This document shows, piece by piece, positions 54,366-61,842 of a DNA stretch of 64,000 nt. Origin of the DNA: Sphingobium sp. (lineage in GTDB: Bacteria > Pseudomonadota > Alphaproteobacteria > Sphingomonadales > Sphingomonadaceae); NCBI GenBank assembly GCA_009360885.1, contig SPEL01000001.1, positions 372,001 to 436,000 on the forward strand, given 5' to 3'. How positions within the stretch are numbered: the first letter of the stretch is position 1; every line of letters begins with the position of its first letter. The translations under genes were made by a program, and so were the position numbers. Under the pieces are notes generated by a model. It ran no database searches. It was not told the DNA's origin and saw nothing but the letters and a program-made list of their open reading frames with translations.

Positions 54366-55919
54366 ATGGCACAACAGGAAGTGGATGCTGGTGCTGCTGC
54401 AAAGGCGCTGAAGGCGTTCGCCGCCATTGTGGGGGCAGGCAATGTTTTTTCCAGCGAAGAAGATAAGGTCGCTTATTCCGACCATTTCGCGCCAGATGAT
54501 ATGGAGGAACAGCATCAGCCTTCTGGCGCTGTCGCCCCATCAACGGTCGAGGAAATTCAGGCGATTGTGAAGATCGCCAATGAATATAAAGTGCCGTTAT
54601 GGCCCATCAGCCGTGGTAAAAATTTCGGCTATGGCGGGGCGGCACCCGTGCTGAAGGGATCGATCATTCTTGATCTTTCCCGCATGAAAAAAATTGAGGT
54701 TGATGCCGCCAGCGGCACGGTTCTGGTGGAGCCGGGTGTCAGCTTCTTTGACCTGTATGATTATCTGCAACAGCAGAATATTCCTCTGTGGATATCCGTT
54801 CCGGGGAATAGCTGGGGGTCTGTTGCGGGCAACGCGCTTGATCGCGGTGTTGGTTACACGCCTTATGGCGACCACGCATCGCGCATTTGCGGGCTAGAGG
54901 TGGTGCTGCCCGATGGCGATCTGGTCCGCACGGGTATGGGGGCCACCGCTAAGGGCACGACATGGCAGCTTTATAAGCCGGGGTTCGGCCCTTCGTGGGA
55001 CACCATGTTCTGTCAGTCTAACTTTGGCATTGTCACCAAATTGGGCCTGTGGCTGATGCCGGAACCGGAATCTGTTCTGGGCTTTGATATTGACGTGGAT
55101 AAGCCAGAGGATTTGGGCTGGCTGATTGATACTCTGGGCCAGCTCCGCCGTGAAGGCATATTGCAGCAGTCACCGTCCATCGGGAACTGGCTGCGCGCGG
55201 CTGCCACCATGACGACGCGTGAGGAATGGGCAAAGCCCGGCGAAGTTCTCGACGAAAAAGTCATTGCCGCCATTCGTAAGAAATTTAACATCGGATGGTG
55301 GGCTGTGGCCCTGCGGGTTTATGGTCCGGTTGAAATAACCGAGGCCACCCTGAAGGTTCTGGAACGGTCCTTCAACGGCAAGCCGGTCCTCAAAATGTCA
55401 CCGACCCGCTGGGTTAAGGGGGGCGCGCCGGAAGGGTCACCCGCAACCGGCGTTCCTGTCACTTACCCCCTTGCCAATGCAAACTGGTTTGGCGGGCGAG
55501 GGGGGCATTTGGGATTCTCGCCAGTATTACCGGTCAGTGGTGATCTGGCCCTCAAATATTTCCGGCGCAATTACGACCTGCACAATGAATATGGGTTCGA
55601 TTATCATCCTAGCTTCGCGATACAGGATCGCAGCATGAACAATATTAATCAGCTTTTGTTCGATCAGGATAATCCTGAAATGGTGGCGAAGCTGGATACA
55701 TTGTTCCGCACAATGGTGAAGGAGGCAGCGGCGGACGGTTTTGCCGAATATCGCACCCATATTGGCTATATGGATGTCGTTGCTGATACATTTGATTTTA
55801 ATAATCATGCGCTTGGTCGCCTCAATCGCCGTGTGAAGGACGCGTTAGACCCCAACGGAATATTGGCCCCGGGGAAGAGCGGGATTTGGCCTTCGCCTAA
55901 AAAGGGAGGTGCAGCCTGA
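54366..55919 (+). CDS. Vanillyl-alcohol-oxidase/4-cresol-dehydrogenase-type FAD oxidoreductase
   Basis: Flavoprotein of 517 residues of the VAO/PCMH family. The FAD domain has VPLWPISRGKNFGYGGAAPV (the GRNLGYGG motif), SGTVLVEPGVSFFDLYDYLQ, GNALDRGVGYTPYGDH and FGIVTKLGLWLMPEPE. The substrate domain and C-terminus (VKDALDPNGILAPGKSGIWP) are those of p-cresol, eugenol and pinoresinol hydroxylases. These remove hydride at a position para to a phenol and pass electrons to a cytochrome c, giving benzylic alcohol or ketone. A cytochrome c gene overlaps its stop by one base, matching the two-subunit flavocytochrome plan. Substrate unknown. Confidence 0.9.
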   Translation: MAQQEVDAGAAAKALKAFAAIVGAGNVFSSEEDKVAYSDHFAPDDMEEQHQPSGAVAPSTVEEIQAIVKIANEYKVPLWPISRGKNFGYGGAAPVLKGSIILDLSRMKKIEVDAASGTVLVEPGVSFFDLYDYLQQQNIPLWISVPGNSWGSVAGNALDRGVGYTPYGDHASRICGLEVVLPDGDLVRTGMGATAKGTTWQLYKPGFGPSWDTMFCQSNFGIVTKLGLWLMPEPESVLGFDIDVDKPEDLGWLIDTLGQLRREGILQQSPSIGNWLRAAATMTTREEWAKPGEVLDEKVIAAIRKKFNIGWWAVALRVYGPVEITEATLKVLERSFNGKPVLKMSPTRWVKGGAPEGSPATGVPVTYPLANANWFGGRGGHLGFSPVLPVSGDLALKYFRRNYDLHNEYGFDYHPSFAIQDRSMNNINQLLFDQDNPEMVAKLDTLFRTMVKEAAADGFAEYRTHIGYMDVVADTFDFNNHALGRLNRRVKDALDPNGILAPGKSGIWPSPKKGGAA

Positions 55920-56329
55920 TGAGTAAAATTACACAATCCTTCGTCTTTTTGTCTGCAACGCTTGTTCTAGCGTCCGTTGCTTATGCTCAGGGCGGTGGCG
56001 ATAAGGCACAGCCTTCGGCGAAGGCGAGCCAAATGGGCAATACCGGTATGAATGCACTGCAGGACCGCACCGCATCCACCCCCGCCGGGCGGCTCTTCGT
56101 TGAAAAATGCGCGATGTGTCACCGTCAATTTGGTATGGGAACGGTGTTGCTGGGACGGCGGATGCCGAAGGATCAGGCCATGCTGGAACCGCGCAAAGAT
56201 CTGACCAAAGAATTCGTCATCATGGCCGCCCGACAAGGTATTGGCAATATGCCGCGTATTCCCAGAGGTGAGGTTTCAGACGCTGAGTTGGATCAGATCG
56301 CTACTTATCTGGCACGTGGGAAGAAATAA
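55919..56329 (+). CDS. Cytochrome c subunit partner of the VAO-type flavoprotein
   Basis: A 136-residue c-type cytochrome. Signal peptide of about 23 residues ending AYAQ; heme motif CAMCH at residues 64-68; the axial Met is likely M111 (GIGNMPRIP). It fits the PchC/EhyA/PinH class, which sits in a complex with the VAO-like subunit and carries electrons out. Coupled to both neighbours by one-base overlaps (TGATG, TAATG), a sign of equal production. Periplasmic by its signal peptide; the flavoprotein has none visible, as in other members of this group where partner-assisted export is discussed. Confidence 0.92.
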   Translation: MSKITQSFVFLSATLVLASVAYAQGGGDKAQPSAKASQMGNTGMNALQDRTASTPAGRLFVEKCAMCHRQFGMGTVLLGRRMPKDQAMLEPRKDLTKEFVIMAARQGIGNMPRIPRGEVSDAELDQIATYLARGKK

Positions 56330-56724
56330 TGGCCAGTCTTGTAAACAGGCGCCGCGTGCTGGCGGCTATCGGGACGTCCGGGCTGATTGTCGGGGCAGAG
56401 ATGGGGGTAGGACATGCCATGTTGGCTCCTTCGCCCGAAGATCAGGGCAGCGTGCTGGTTGATGGCCGGTTTTTACCCGCCGAACAGCGGCAGATTGCTT
56501 CGATCCTGGCCGACCGGAAAAGGACATCGCTTGATCGCGAAATCGTGTGGCAATGGCGGCGTGATCTTCTGGACAAGCTGATGCGCGCCGGCGCGCTGGA
56601 AATAATGACGCGATGGGATAACAGCCTGATTTTCACCGGATTGGCGCGAGAAATAAGGGCCAATGTCGTCCGCCGTAGAATCGCGGGCAACATATATCAT
56701 TTGCAGATAACGAAACCGGCCTGA
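56329..56724 (+). CDS. Unknown Tat-signal protein in the flavocytochrome operon
   Basis: A 131-residue protein whose start overlaps the cytochrome stop by one base. The N-terminus NRRRVLAAIG plus a hydrophobic stretch to about residue 33 is a twin-arginine type signal. The rest (GSVLVDGRFLPAEQRQIASI, DRKRTSLDREIVWQWRRDLL, GALEIMTRWDNSLIFTGLAR) is unlike any family I know. Tight coupling suggests a subunit, chaperone or export partner of the flavoprotein; a Tat passenger could carry the folded flavoprotein across the membrane by hitchhiking, which would explain its missing signal. This is inference. Confidence 0.75.
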   Translation: MASLVNRRRVLAAIGTSGLIVGAEMGVGHAMLAPSPEDQGSVLVDGRFLPAEQRQIASILADRKRTSLDREIVWQWRRDLLDKLMRAGALEIMTRWDNSLIFTGLAREIRANVVRRRIAGNIYHLQITKPA

Positions 56725-56797
56725 CCATTGCCCATGCTGAATGGAGCGCACGCATATTCCTTGGCGCTGGTTATCTAGTTATGAAGTGAGAAAAGTG

Positions 56798-58012
56798 ATG
56801 AAAGCAGGTAGCTGGCCGTCGATTATTGGTATCTATTTATTCGGGGTATGCGGGGCTGCAACCGTCAGTAAAATCATCCCCCTAACCAGCGACATTGGCA
56901 ATGATTTTGGTCTGGCGGTAGCGAATTTTGGCTGGCTTGTGGCGTTGATTGCTGTGCCTGCGGCCATCTTTTCTTTGCCTAGCGGGCTGGTCGTTGACAG
57001 GCTGGGGGCGAAAACCGTTTTGTTACTGGCGGCTGCTCTGGGATGCGTGGCTAATATAATATATTATTACGCGCCGTCTTTGCTGGTCGTCCAAATCGCC
57101 CGCCTGATGGAAGGGCTGGCCATTGTCCATATCTATACGGCCGGCCCGGCGATGCTGATGGTTTCAACCGAAGGAACCAAGCGCACAAGGGCAATGACAT
57201 TATGGTCTACTTATGCCCCGGTTGGCACGGCCCTTGGTCTTGTCGTGGGGGGACTTTTTTCCCAGAGCGATGCGTGGCGTAATACTTTCATTGTTCATGG
57301 CATATTGTATATTGCTGCTGCTTTGCTGGGCGTTCTGCAGCCCACCCTCCCGGTGGCTGCGTCCAATGCAATGTCCACGTTGAAGGATAAGTTCGCCGAT
57401 CTGGGCAGCGCCTTTTTACGACCTATGCTCTTGATGCTGGCGGCGGCCTTTTTCCTGATGGTTAGTATGGGATTGGGAGCCAATGTGACCTTCCCCAATT
57501 ATCTGGCATCTGCGCATCATATATCGGTGCATAGCGCATCGACAATGGTGGCCAGCACAACATTGGCGATGATATTGGGGTCTTTGGGTGTTGGCGTTAT
57601 CTTGCCAAGAGGTATCCGACCCGGAATATTATTCGCCTGTATTGCAGTGGGTGGCCTGATTGCCGGGACTTTGTGTTTCCTGCCTTCTGTAAGTGTAGAA
57701 GCAAGATATGGTGCCCTGATTGGCTGGTTCATCCTGACGGGGGCAGCATTGGCAACGATCATGGCCACGCTTCCGGTTGTGGCGGACCCGGCCCGGCCTG
57801 GTGCGGCAGCGGCGCTTATCAATTTTGCAGGCGCTGTTGCGACGTTCCTCAACCCTCCTTTGTGGCTGGGTATTGCCGCAACGGGACAGTGGACGCCTTT
57901 CATCGGGCTGCTCGCCATTGGCTGGACATTAGCGGTGATATTATTGTGGGGCGCTATTTTGTTGGCCATGCGGGCAAAAGCAGCAAATGCAAAGGCACAG
58001 CCTGAAACATAA
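56798..58012 (+). CDS. Major facilitator superfamily transporter
   Basis: A 404-residue membrane protein with about 12 hydrophobic helices. SLPSGLVVDRLGAKTVLLLA is a form of the MFS loop 2-3 motif (G-x3-D-R-x-G). RAMTLWSTYAPVGTALGLVV and the C-terminal half are ordinary for the CP/NarK-like group. It probably imports an aromatic acid or exports a product across the inner membrane. Start ATG 56798 with GAGAAAAG upstream is taken; ATG 56741 gives a soluble leader with no clear ribosome site. It ends before a strong terminator. Confidence 0.88.
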   Translation: MKAGSWPSIIGIYLFGVCGAATVSKIIPLTSDIGNDFGLAVANFGWLVALIAVPAAIFSLPSGLVVDRLGAKTVLLLAAALGCVANIIYYYAPSLLVVQIARLMEGLAIVHIYTAGPAMLMVSTEGTKRTRAMTLWSTYAPVGTALGLVVGGLFSQSDAWRNTFIVHGILYIAAALLGVLQPTLPVAASNAMSTLKDKFADLGSAFLRPMLLMLAAAFFLMVSMGLGANVTFPNYLASAHHISVHSASTMVASTTLAMILGSLGVGVILPRGIRPGILFACIAVGGLIAGTLCFLPSVSVEARYGALIGWFILTGAALATIMATLPVVADPARPGAAAALINFAGAVATFLNPPLWLGIAATGQWTPFIGLLAIGWTLAVILLWGAILLAMRAKAANAKAQPET

Positions 58013-58079
58013 GCGGGCTTTCATCGACAGATATTTCATCGACAGGCATCGACATTATGATGTCTGAACCTGAACCTAA

Positions 58080-58122
58080 GCAGGGCTGCATCAGAAGACG
58101 GTGCAGCCCTGCTTGTTTGGTA
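58080..58122 (+). terminator. Strong bidirectional terminator after the MFS gene
   Basis: GCAGGGCTGCA (58080-58090) pairs perfectly with TGCAGCCCTGC (58102-58112), followed by TTGTTTGGTATT. It lies between the convergent MFS and pseudoazurin genes. Confidence 0.85.
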
Positions 58123-58132
58123 TTCTGTTCGT

Positions 58133-58567
58133 TTACTGGGCGCTGTTCAGTAAGGGGGCCATCCGTTTTTTGGCGATGCCCGGCAACTTTGCCCCGGCAG
58201 CCTTCGCTTCCGCCAGATTGGGAGACTTATTTCCCACCTGCACCAGCGCGATCATCCCCATGGCATAATGCGGAAGGCATTTAATACCATAAACGCCCGG
58301 CTTATCGAATTTAACCGAAATGGCCTGATTAATTTTACCTTTAAATGCAGTGGCCCCTTTCGGCATCATCGTGGGGATGCTTTCCGCATTATGGCTGGGA
58401 TTTGTAGGCAGAAATTTAACGCTGTCGCCCGGCGCGATTTTGACCATCGCCGGGCTGAAAATCATCATCCCTTCCGGCCCGGAATTCAACATCTTTATCG
58501 TCACTTCTTTCGCATGGGCGGGGCTGGCCAGAGAGAGGGCAGCAGCAAGGCATAACAGAACACGCAT
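58133..58567 (-). CDS. Pseudoazurin (periplasmic type 1 copper protein)
   Basis: A 144-residue cupredoxin. The signal peptide is MRVLLCLAAALSLASPAHA. In the precursor the copper ligands are H59 (NPSHNAES), C97, H100 and M105 (KCLPHYAMGM), the spacing of pseudoazurins. A typical function is electron transfer in the periplasm. It may accept electrons from the island's cytochrome c. The start at ATG 58567 is favoured over the 58660 frame because of the clean signal sequence. A perfect palindrome lies about 76 bases upstream. Confidence 0.9.
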   Translation of the reverse strand: MRVLLCLAAALSLASPAHAKEVTIKMLNSGPEGMMIFSPAMVKIAPGDSVKFLPTNPSHNAESIPTMMPKGATAFKGKINQAISVKFDKPGVYGIKCLPHYAMGMIALVQVGNKSPNLAEAKAAGAKLPGIAKKRMAPLLNSAQ

Positions 58568-58642
58568 TATTGAAAATCCTCTGTCATTCGTCGTTACATG
58601 GGGGGGGAGGGGGAAGAGGGGCGGCCCTTCACCCGCTGTTTC

Positions 58643-58661
58643 AATGACGATGATCGTCATT
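58643..58661. promoter_or_regulatory. 19-bp perfect palindrome upstream of pseudoazurin
   Basis: AATGACGAT-G-ATCGTCATT, a perfect 9-1-9 palindrome in the gap between the GMC gene stop and the pseudoazurin start. It is a probable operator. Confidence 0.55.
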
Positions 58662-58740
58662 ATTCAGGGTTTAAGCCCTAAATATGCTGATACAGGGCGG
58701 TGCCCTTTCATGGGGATGCATAGGATTACCCATGGTGGAA

Positions 58741-60357
58741 TTACCCATGATTTAGGGCCTTGCCTATATGATCGCTCGCTTTTTCGCCAATCATGATGGC
58801 GGTAGCATTTGTATTGGCTGACACTAGTTCCGGCATGATGGAACAATCCGCCACCCAAAGGCGGTTGAGTCCTTTGACCTGTAAATCGGGTGAAACAACG
58901 GCCTTGTCATCACTGCCCATGCGGCAACTGCCGACCGGGTGGAAACAGGAGATTGCCTGTTGCCTGATCCATTGTTTCAATGCGTCGCCCTCTATATTCG
59001 GGCCGGGTTTTGCTTCGGCAATGACATGATCGGCCATGGGGCGCTGGGCCATGATGTTGCGAGCGAGGCTGACTCCCGTCATCAGCAGATCAACATCTTC
59101 GCTACCGCCCAATAGCTGATGCGTGATGACGGGCGATGCCATGGGGTCAGAGGAGCGCAGCCGGATAGAACCGCGTGCCTGAGGATGCAGGGCGCACACC
59201 AGCATGCTTATCATCGGGTCTTTGGGCATGACCCTTTCGCCATTGGGCAGAATGTCAAAGGAGAAAGGGCTGAAGGCCAGTTGCAGAGAGGCCGCGGCTC
59301 TTTTCTCAGGGATTTGCACCATGGCCTGTGCATTGGAAATGGCGGCGGTTATCATCCCCCTGCGACGGAAGAGATAATCGAGCACGGCCTTGGCCGGGCG
59401 AAGTCCGCGCAAATCGGAATTGATTGTGCGCCCCCGCACCCGCCAGGCAACATTGGCGCCGACATGGTCCTGAAGATTAGCGCCAACGCCCGGTGAATCG
59501 ATAATAGGCGTTATGCCTGTGGCTTGCAGATGGTCTGCCGGGCCAATGCCGGACAGCATGAGCAGCTTGGGCGATGCGATGGCCCCCGCCGCGAGGATAA
59601 CGCCCTGTTTCGCGTAGATAGTGCGCACGGTGCCATCATTCGCGATGATTTCAACCCCGGTCGCGGCTCCATGCTCGATCAGAATTTTACGGACGATTGT
59701 CTGGTCGCATATTTTCAGGCGGCCATTATAATTTTTCCCCCGAACATACGCATCGGCGGCGCTCCACCTGTTGCCATTCCTCTGCGATGCCTGCACCCGA
59801 TCAACACCGATGGCGTTATATCCATCTCCATTCAGGTCAGCGTTGCGGGCAATTCCTGCATGAACGGCGCTTTGCATCCATATGTCAGTCAGCGGGTAAT
59901 CGAGCCTGCTTTCCGATATATGCAGCGGCCCGTCATTGCCATGAAAGGGGCCGCCCCGCGGGTTGCTCTCCATACGGCGGAAAAAGGGCAGGCAATCTGC
60001 ATAGCTCCACCCTGTTGCCCCGGCCTTTTCCCAATTATCATAATCTTCCGCATGGCCGCGAATATACATCATGCCATTAATGGCACTGCCGCCGCCTAAT
60101 ATACGCCCCGCTGGCCAGAAACCCGGCTGGCCGTTGGTGGATGCGTCCGGCTCCGTCGGATACATCCAGTCATAGGCGGGGTTCATAACCAGTTTTGCCA
60201 CCAACGCAGGAATATGCGTGTTGCGATCCGGCGCGGCCTTGCCCGCTTCGATCAGCATTATAGTGAGATCACCCCGTTCAGCCAGACGGCCAGCCAGCGC
60301 ACAACCTGATGATCCGCCGCCAATGATTATGATATCCGGTTGATCGTACATCGACAT
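58741..60357 (-). CDS. GMC-family FAD-dependent alcohol oxidoreductase (copy 2)
   Basis: Second GMC enzyme of the island, 538 residues from ATG 60357. FAD motif GGGSSG at residues 13-18, GRILGGGSAINGMMYIRGHA, LAAGAIASPKLLMLSGIGPA, and the catalytic His (CFHPVGSCRMG) and Asn (SANTNATAIMIGE). It oxidises primary alcohols by family. The two copies share the family plan but differ in sequence throughout, so they may serve different stereoisomers or steps, as enantioselective GMC pairs do in sphingomonad lignin-dimer breakdown (recalled). It lies downstream of the fusion gene; upstream frames to 60414 overlap that gene. Confidence 0.92.
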   Translation of the reverse strand: MSMYDQPDIIIIGGGSSGCALAGRLAERGDLTIMLIEAGKAAPDRNTHIPALVAKLVMNPAYDWMYPTEPDASTNGQPGFWPAGRILGGGSAINGMMYIRGHAEDYDNWEKAGATGWSYADCLPFFRRMESNPRGGPFHGNDGPLHISESRLDYPLTDIWMQSAVHAGIARNADLNGDGYNAIGVDRVQASQRNGNRWSAADAYVRGKNYNGRLKICDQTIVRKILIEHGAATGVEIIANDGTVRTIYAKQGVILAAGAIASPKLLMLSGIGPADHLQATGITPIIDSPGVGANLQDHVGANVAWRVRGRTINSDLRGLRPAKAVLDYLFRRRGMITAAISNAQAMVQIPEKRAAASLQLAFSPFSFDILPNGERVMPKDPMISMLVCALHPQARGSIRLRSSDPMASPVITHQLLGGSEDVDLLMTGVSLARNIMAQRPMADHVIAEAKPGPNIEGDALKQWIRQQAISCFHPVGSCRMGSDDKAVVSPDLQVKGLNRLWVADCSIMPELVSANTNATAIMIGEKASDHIGKALNHG

Positions 60358-60410
60358 GAGGTGGTTATCCTTCATGGTAGAATGGGTGTTGAATGATGTG
60401 GGGTGGGGTT

Positions 60411-61634
60411 TCATGCGAAATGAAGCCGCCGATACTTACCCCGGAAAAACAGCAAAGGGTCTCTGTGCGGTTCAAAGCGGGCCCGTAAAACCTGACCGAC
60501 CAATATTTTATGATCGCCGCCTTCGTGCATCGCATATTTCCGACATTCAAAGCTCACCAAGGAATGCGTCAGAATGGGGACATTTTTATCCCAGCATTCC
60601 CATTCAATCCCGGCAAAGCGATCTTCGCCTTTTCTCGCGAATAAATTGGATATTTCCTGCTGCCCGATATGCAGAATGTTAACGGCAAAATACTCATTTT
60701 CCTCAAATGCGGATAATGACCCTGCTGTTGCAGAAGGGCAGACCAGCAATAAGGGCGGGTCAAGCGACACAGACGTAAAGCTGTTTGCAGTTAGCCCAAC
60801 CGGGCTTCCGTCCGGGGCGCGGGACGTTATGACCGTGATGCCGGTTGCAAAGCCGCCCAGCAAATTGCGCAGCAGGCGCGGGTCTGACCCTTCTACATAC
60901 TCTATGGGCTGGCGTGGGGCCTGACGCTCCATAAACTCAATTAATAAAGCGCCTAGCTGTTCTGTATCACTATCAATCAGCAGCTGCCCGTTACCAGTGA
61001 TGTGTGCGATTTCAGATGGTTTAATCAGGGCCGAAAGATTGCGGATTTCCTCTTCGCTGGTATGCCGGGACAAAGCCCCGCGAACCAGCAAAGTGGGAAC
61101 GGAGATTTTCCGGGCGGCCAGCGCAAGGCGGCTCTTTAAGGCAGTTGGGTCGATCTGATCGAGTATAGAAGGGTCAAAGACCGACGCAGGGTTTAAGCGA
61201 GCCTGATCGATTAGCAGGTCGGCGGTTTGACGGATTCGGTCGGGGTCAAAATCATGGCTGGCTTCGATGAGGACCAGTGCGGAGACAAGATCCGGTTCGC
61301 CTTCTCCCGCTGCGAGCAAAGCCACCCATGCGCCCAATGTGGCACCAATGACCACAGGCCGTGAACTCAGATTACGCAGTAATTCCCTTAAATCTGCGAC
61401 GAAATAATCTATGCCATAGCTGCCATCTGGTGACGGACCATTTTCACCATGTCCGCGCATTTCAAGCTTGATGACATAGCGCCCGGCAGAGGCGAGGTCA
61501 TTTGCGGCGGCTTCCCATGCATCGGGATGTAATGTCGCCCCCGGAACAATGATGACGGGGGGATTTATCTGATTGCCATAGGTCGTGCTTATCAGCTCTA
61601 TCCCGCCAAAACCGCGGCATATTTCCTTAGACAT
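60411..61634 (-). CDS. Fusion of a degenerate alpha/beta hydrolase and an HpaC-type flavin reductase
   Basis: A 407-residue two-domain protein. Residues ~10-240 have an alpha/beta hydrolase fold: PPVIIVPGATLHPDAW, LEMRGHGENGPS, VVIGATLGAW, ISVPTLLVRGALSRHTSEEE, HITGNGQLLIDSDTE. The nucleophile position is T99 (GATLG), the acid position falls at R190, and the last-His position at Q217, so all three triad residues are replaced. Residues ~250-405 are a flavin reductase: NLLGGFATGITVITSRAP, GLTANSFTSVSLDPPLLLVC, and the GDH motif at 373-375. The reductase should supply FADH2 to the HpaB-type enzyme. The first domain may be structural, or bind substrate. AGAGGAA precedes the ATG, and a palindrome lies 24-41 bases before it. 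Confidence 0.85.
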   Translation of the reverse strand: MSKEICRGFGGIELISTTYGNQINPPVIIVPGATLHPDAWEAAANDLASAGRYVIKLEMRGHGENGPSPDGSYGIDYFVADLRELLRNLSSRPVVIGATLGAWVALLAAGEGEPDLVSALVLIEASHDFDPDRIRQTADLLIDQARLNPASVFDPSILDQIDPTALKSRLALAARKISVPTLLVRGALSRHTSEEEIRNLSALIKPSEIAHITGNGQLLIDSDTEQLGALLIEFMERQAPRQPIEYVEGSDPRLLRNLLGGFATGITVITSRAPDGSPVGLTANSFTSVSLDPPLLLVCPSATAGSLSAFEENEYFAVNILHIGQQEISNLFARKGEDRFAGIEWECWDKNVPILTHSLVSFECRKYAMHEGGDHKILVGQVLRARFEPHRDPLLFFRGKYRRLHFA

Positions 61635-61657
61635 GCTGTTCCTCTTCCATTTTTATA

Positions 61658-61675
61658 TTATGATATATACCATAA
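61658..61675. promoter_or_regulatory. TTATGATATATACCATAA palindromic site
   Basis: An 18-base near-perfect palindrome (one mismatched pair) upstream of the hydrolase-reductase fusion gene and part of the site family described in the findings. Confidence 0.6.
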
Positions 61676-61768
61676 CAAGAATAAGGTGCAAATCATATGA
61701 TGATGACATTTTGAACGGTGCGATCCTCCGCCGCCATAAGTGTCTATGGGCTTGACCGTAATAATGTA

Positions 61769-61782
61769 ATATAACATACTAT
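61769..61782. promoter_or_regulatory. Weak relative of the island palindrome upstream of the ALDH gene
   Basis: ATATAACATACTAT matches the SMP-30 upstream site at 11 of 14 positions, 61 bases before the ALDH start. The match to the core consensus is poor. Confidence 0.25.
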
Positions 61783-61842
61783 AAATAACGAAATCAGACA
61801 TGATCCGGTAATCCCGGTCAGCCACAATGACGGAGAGTCTCA

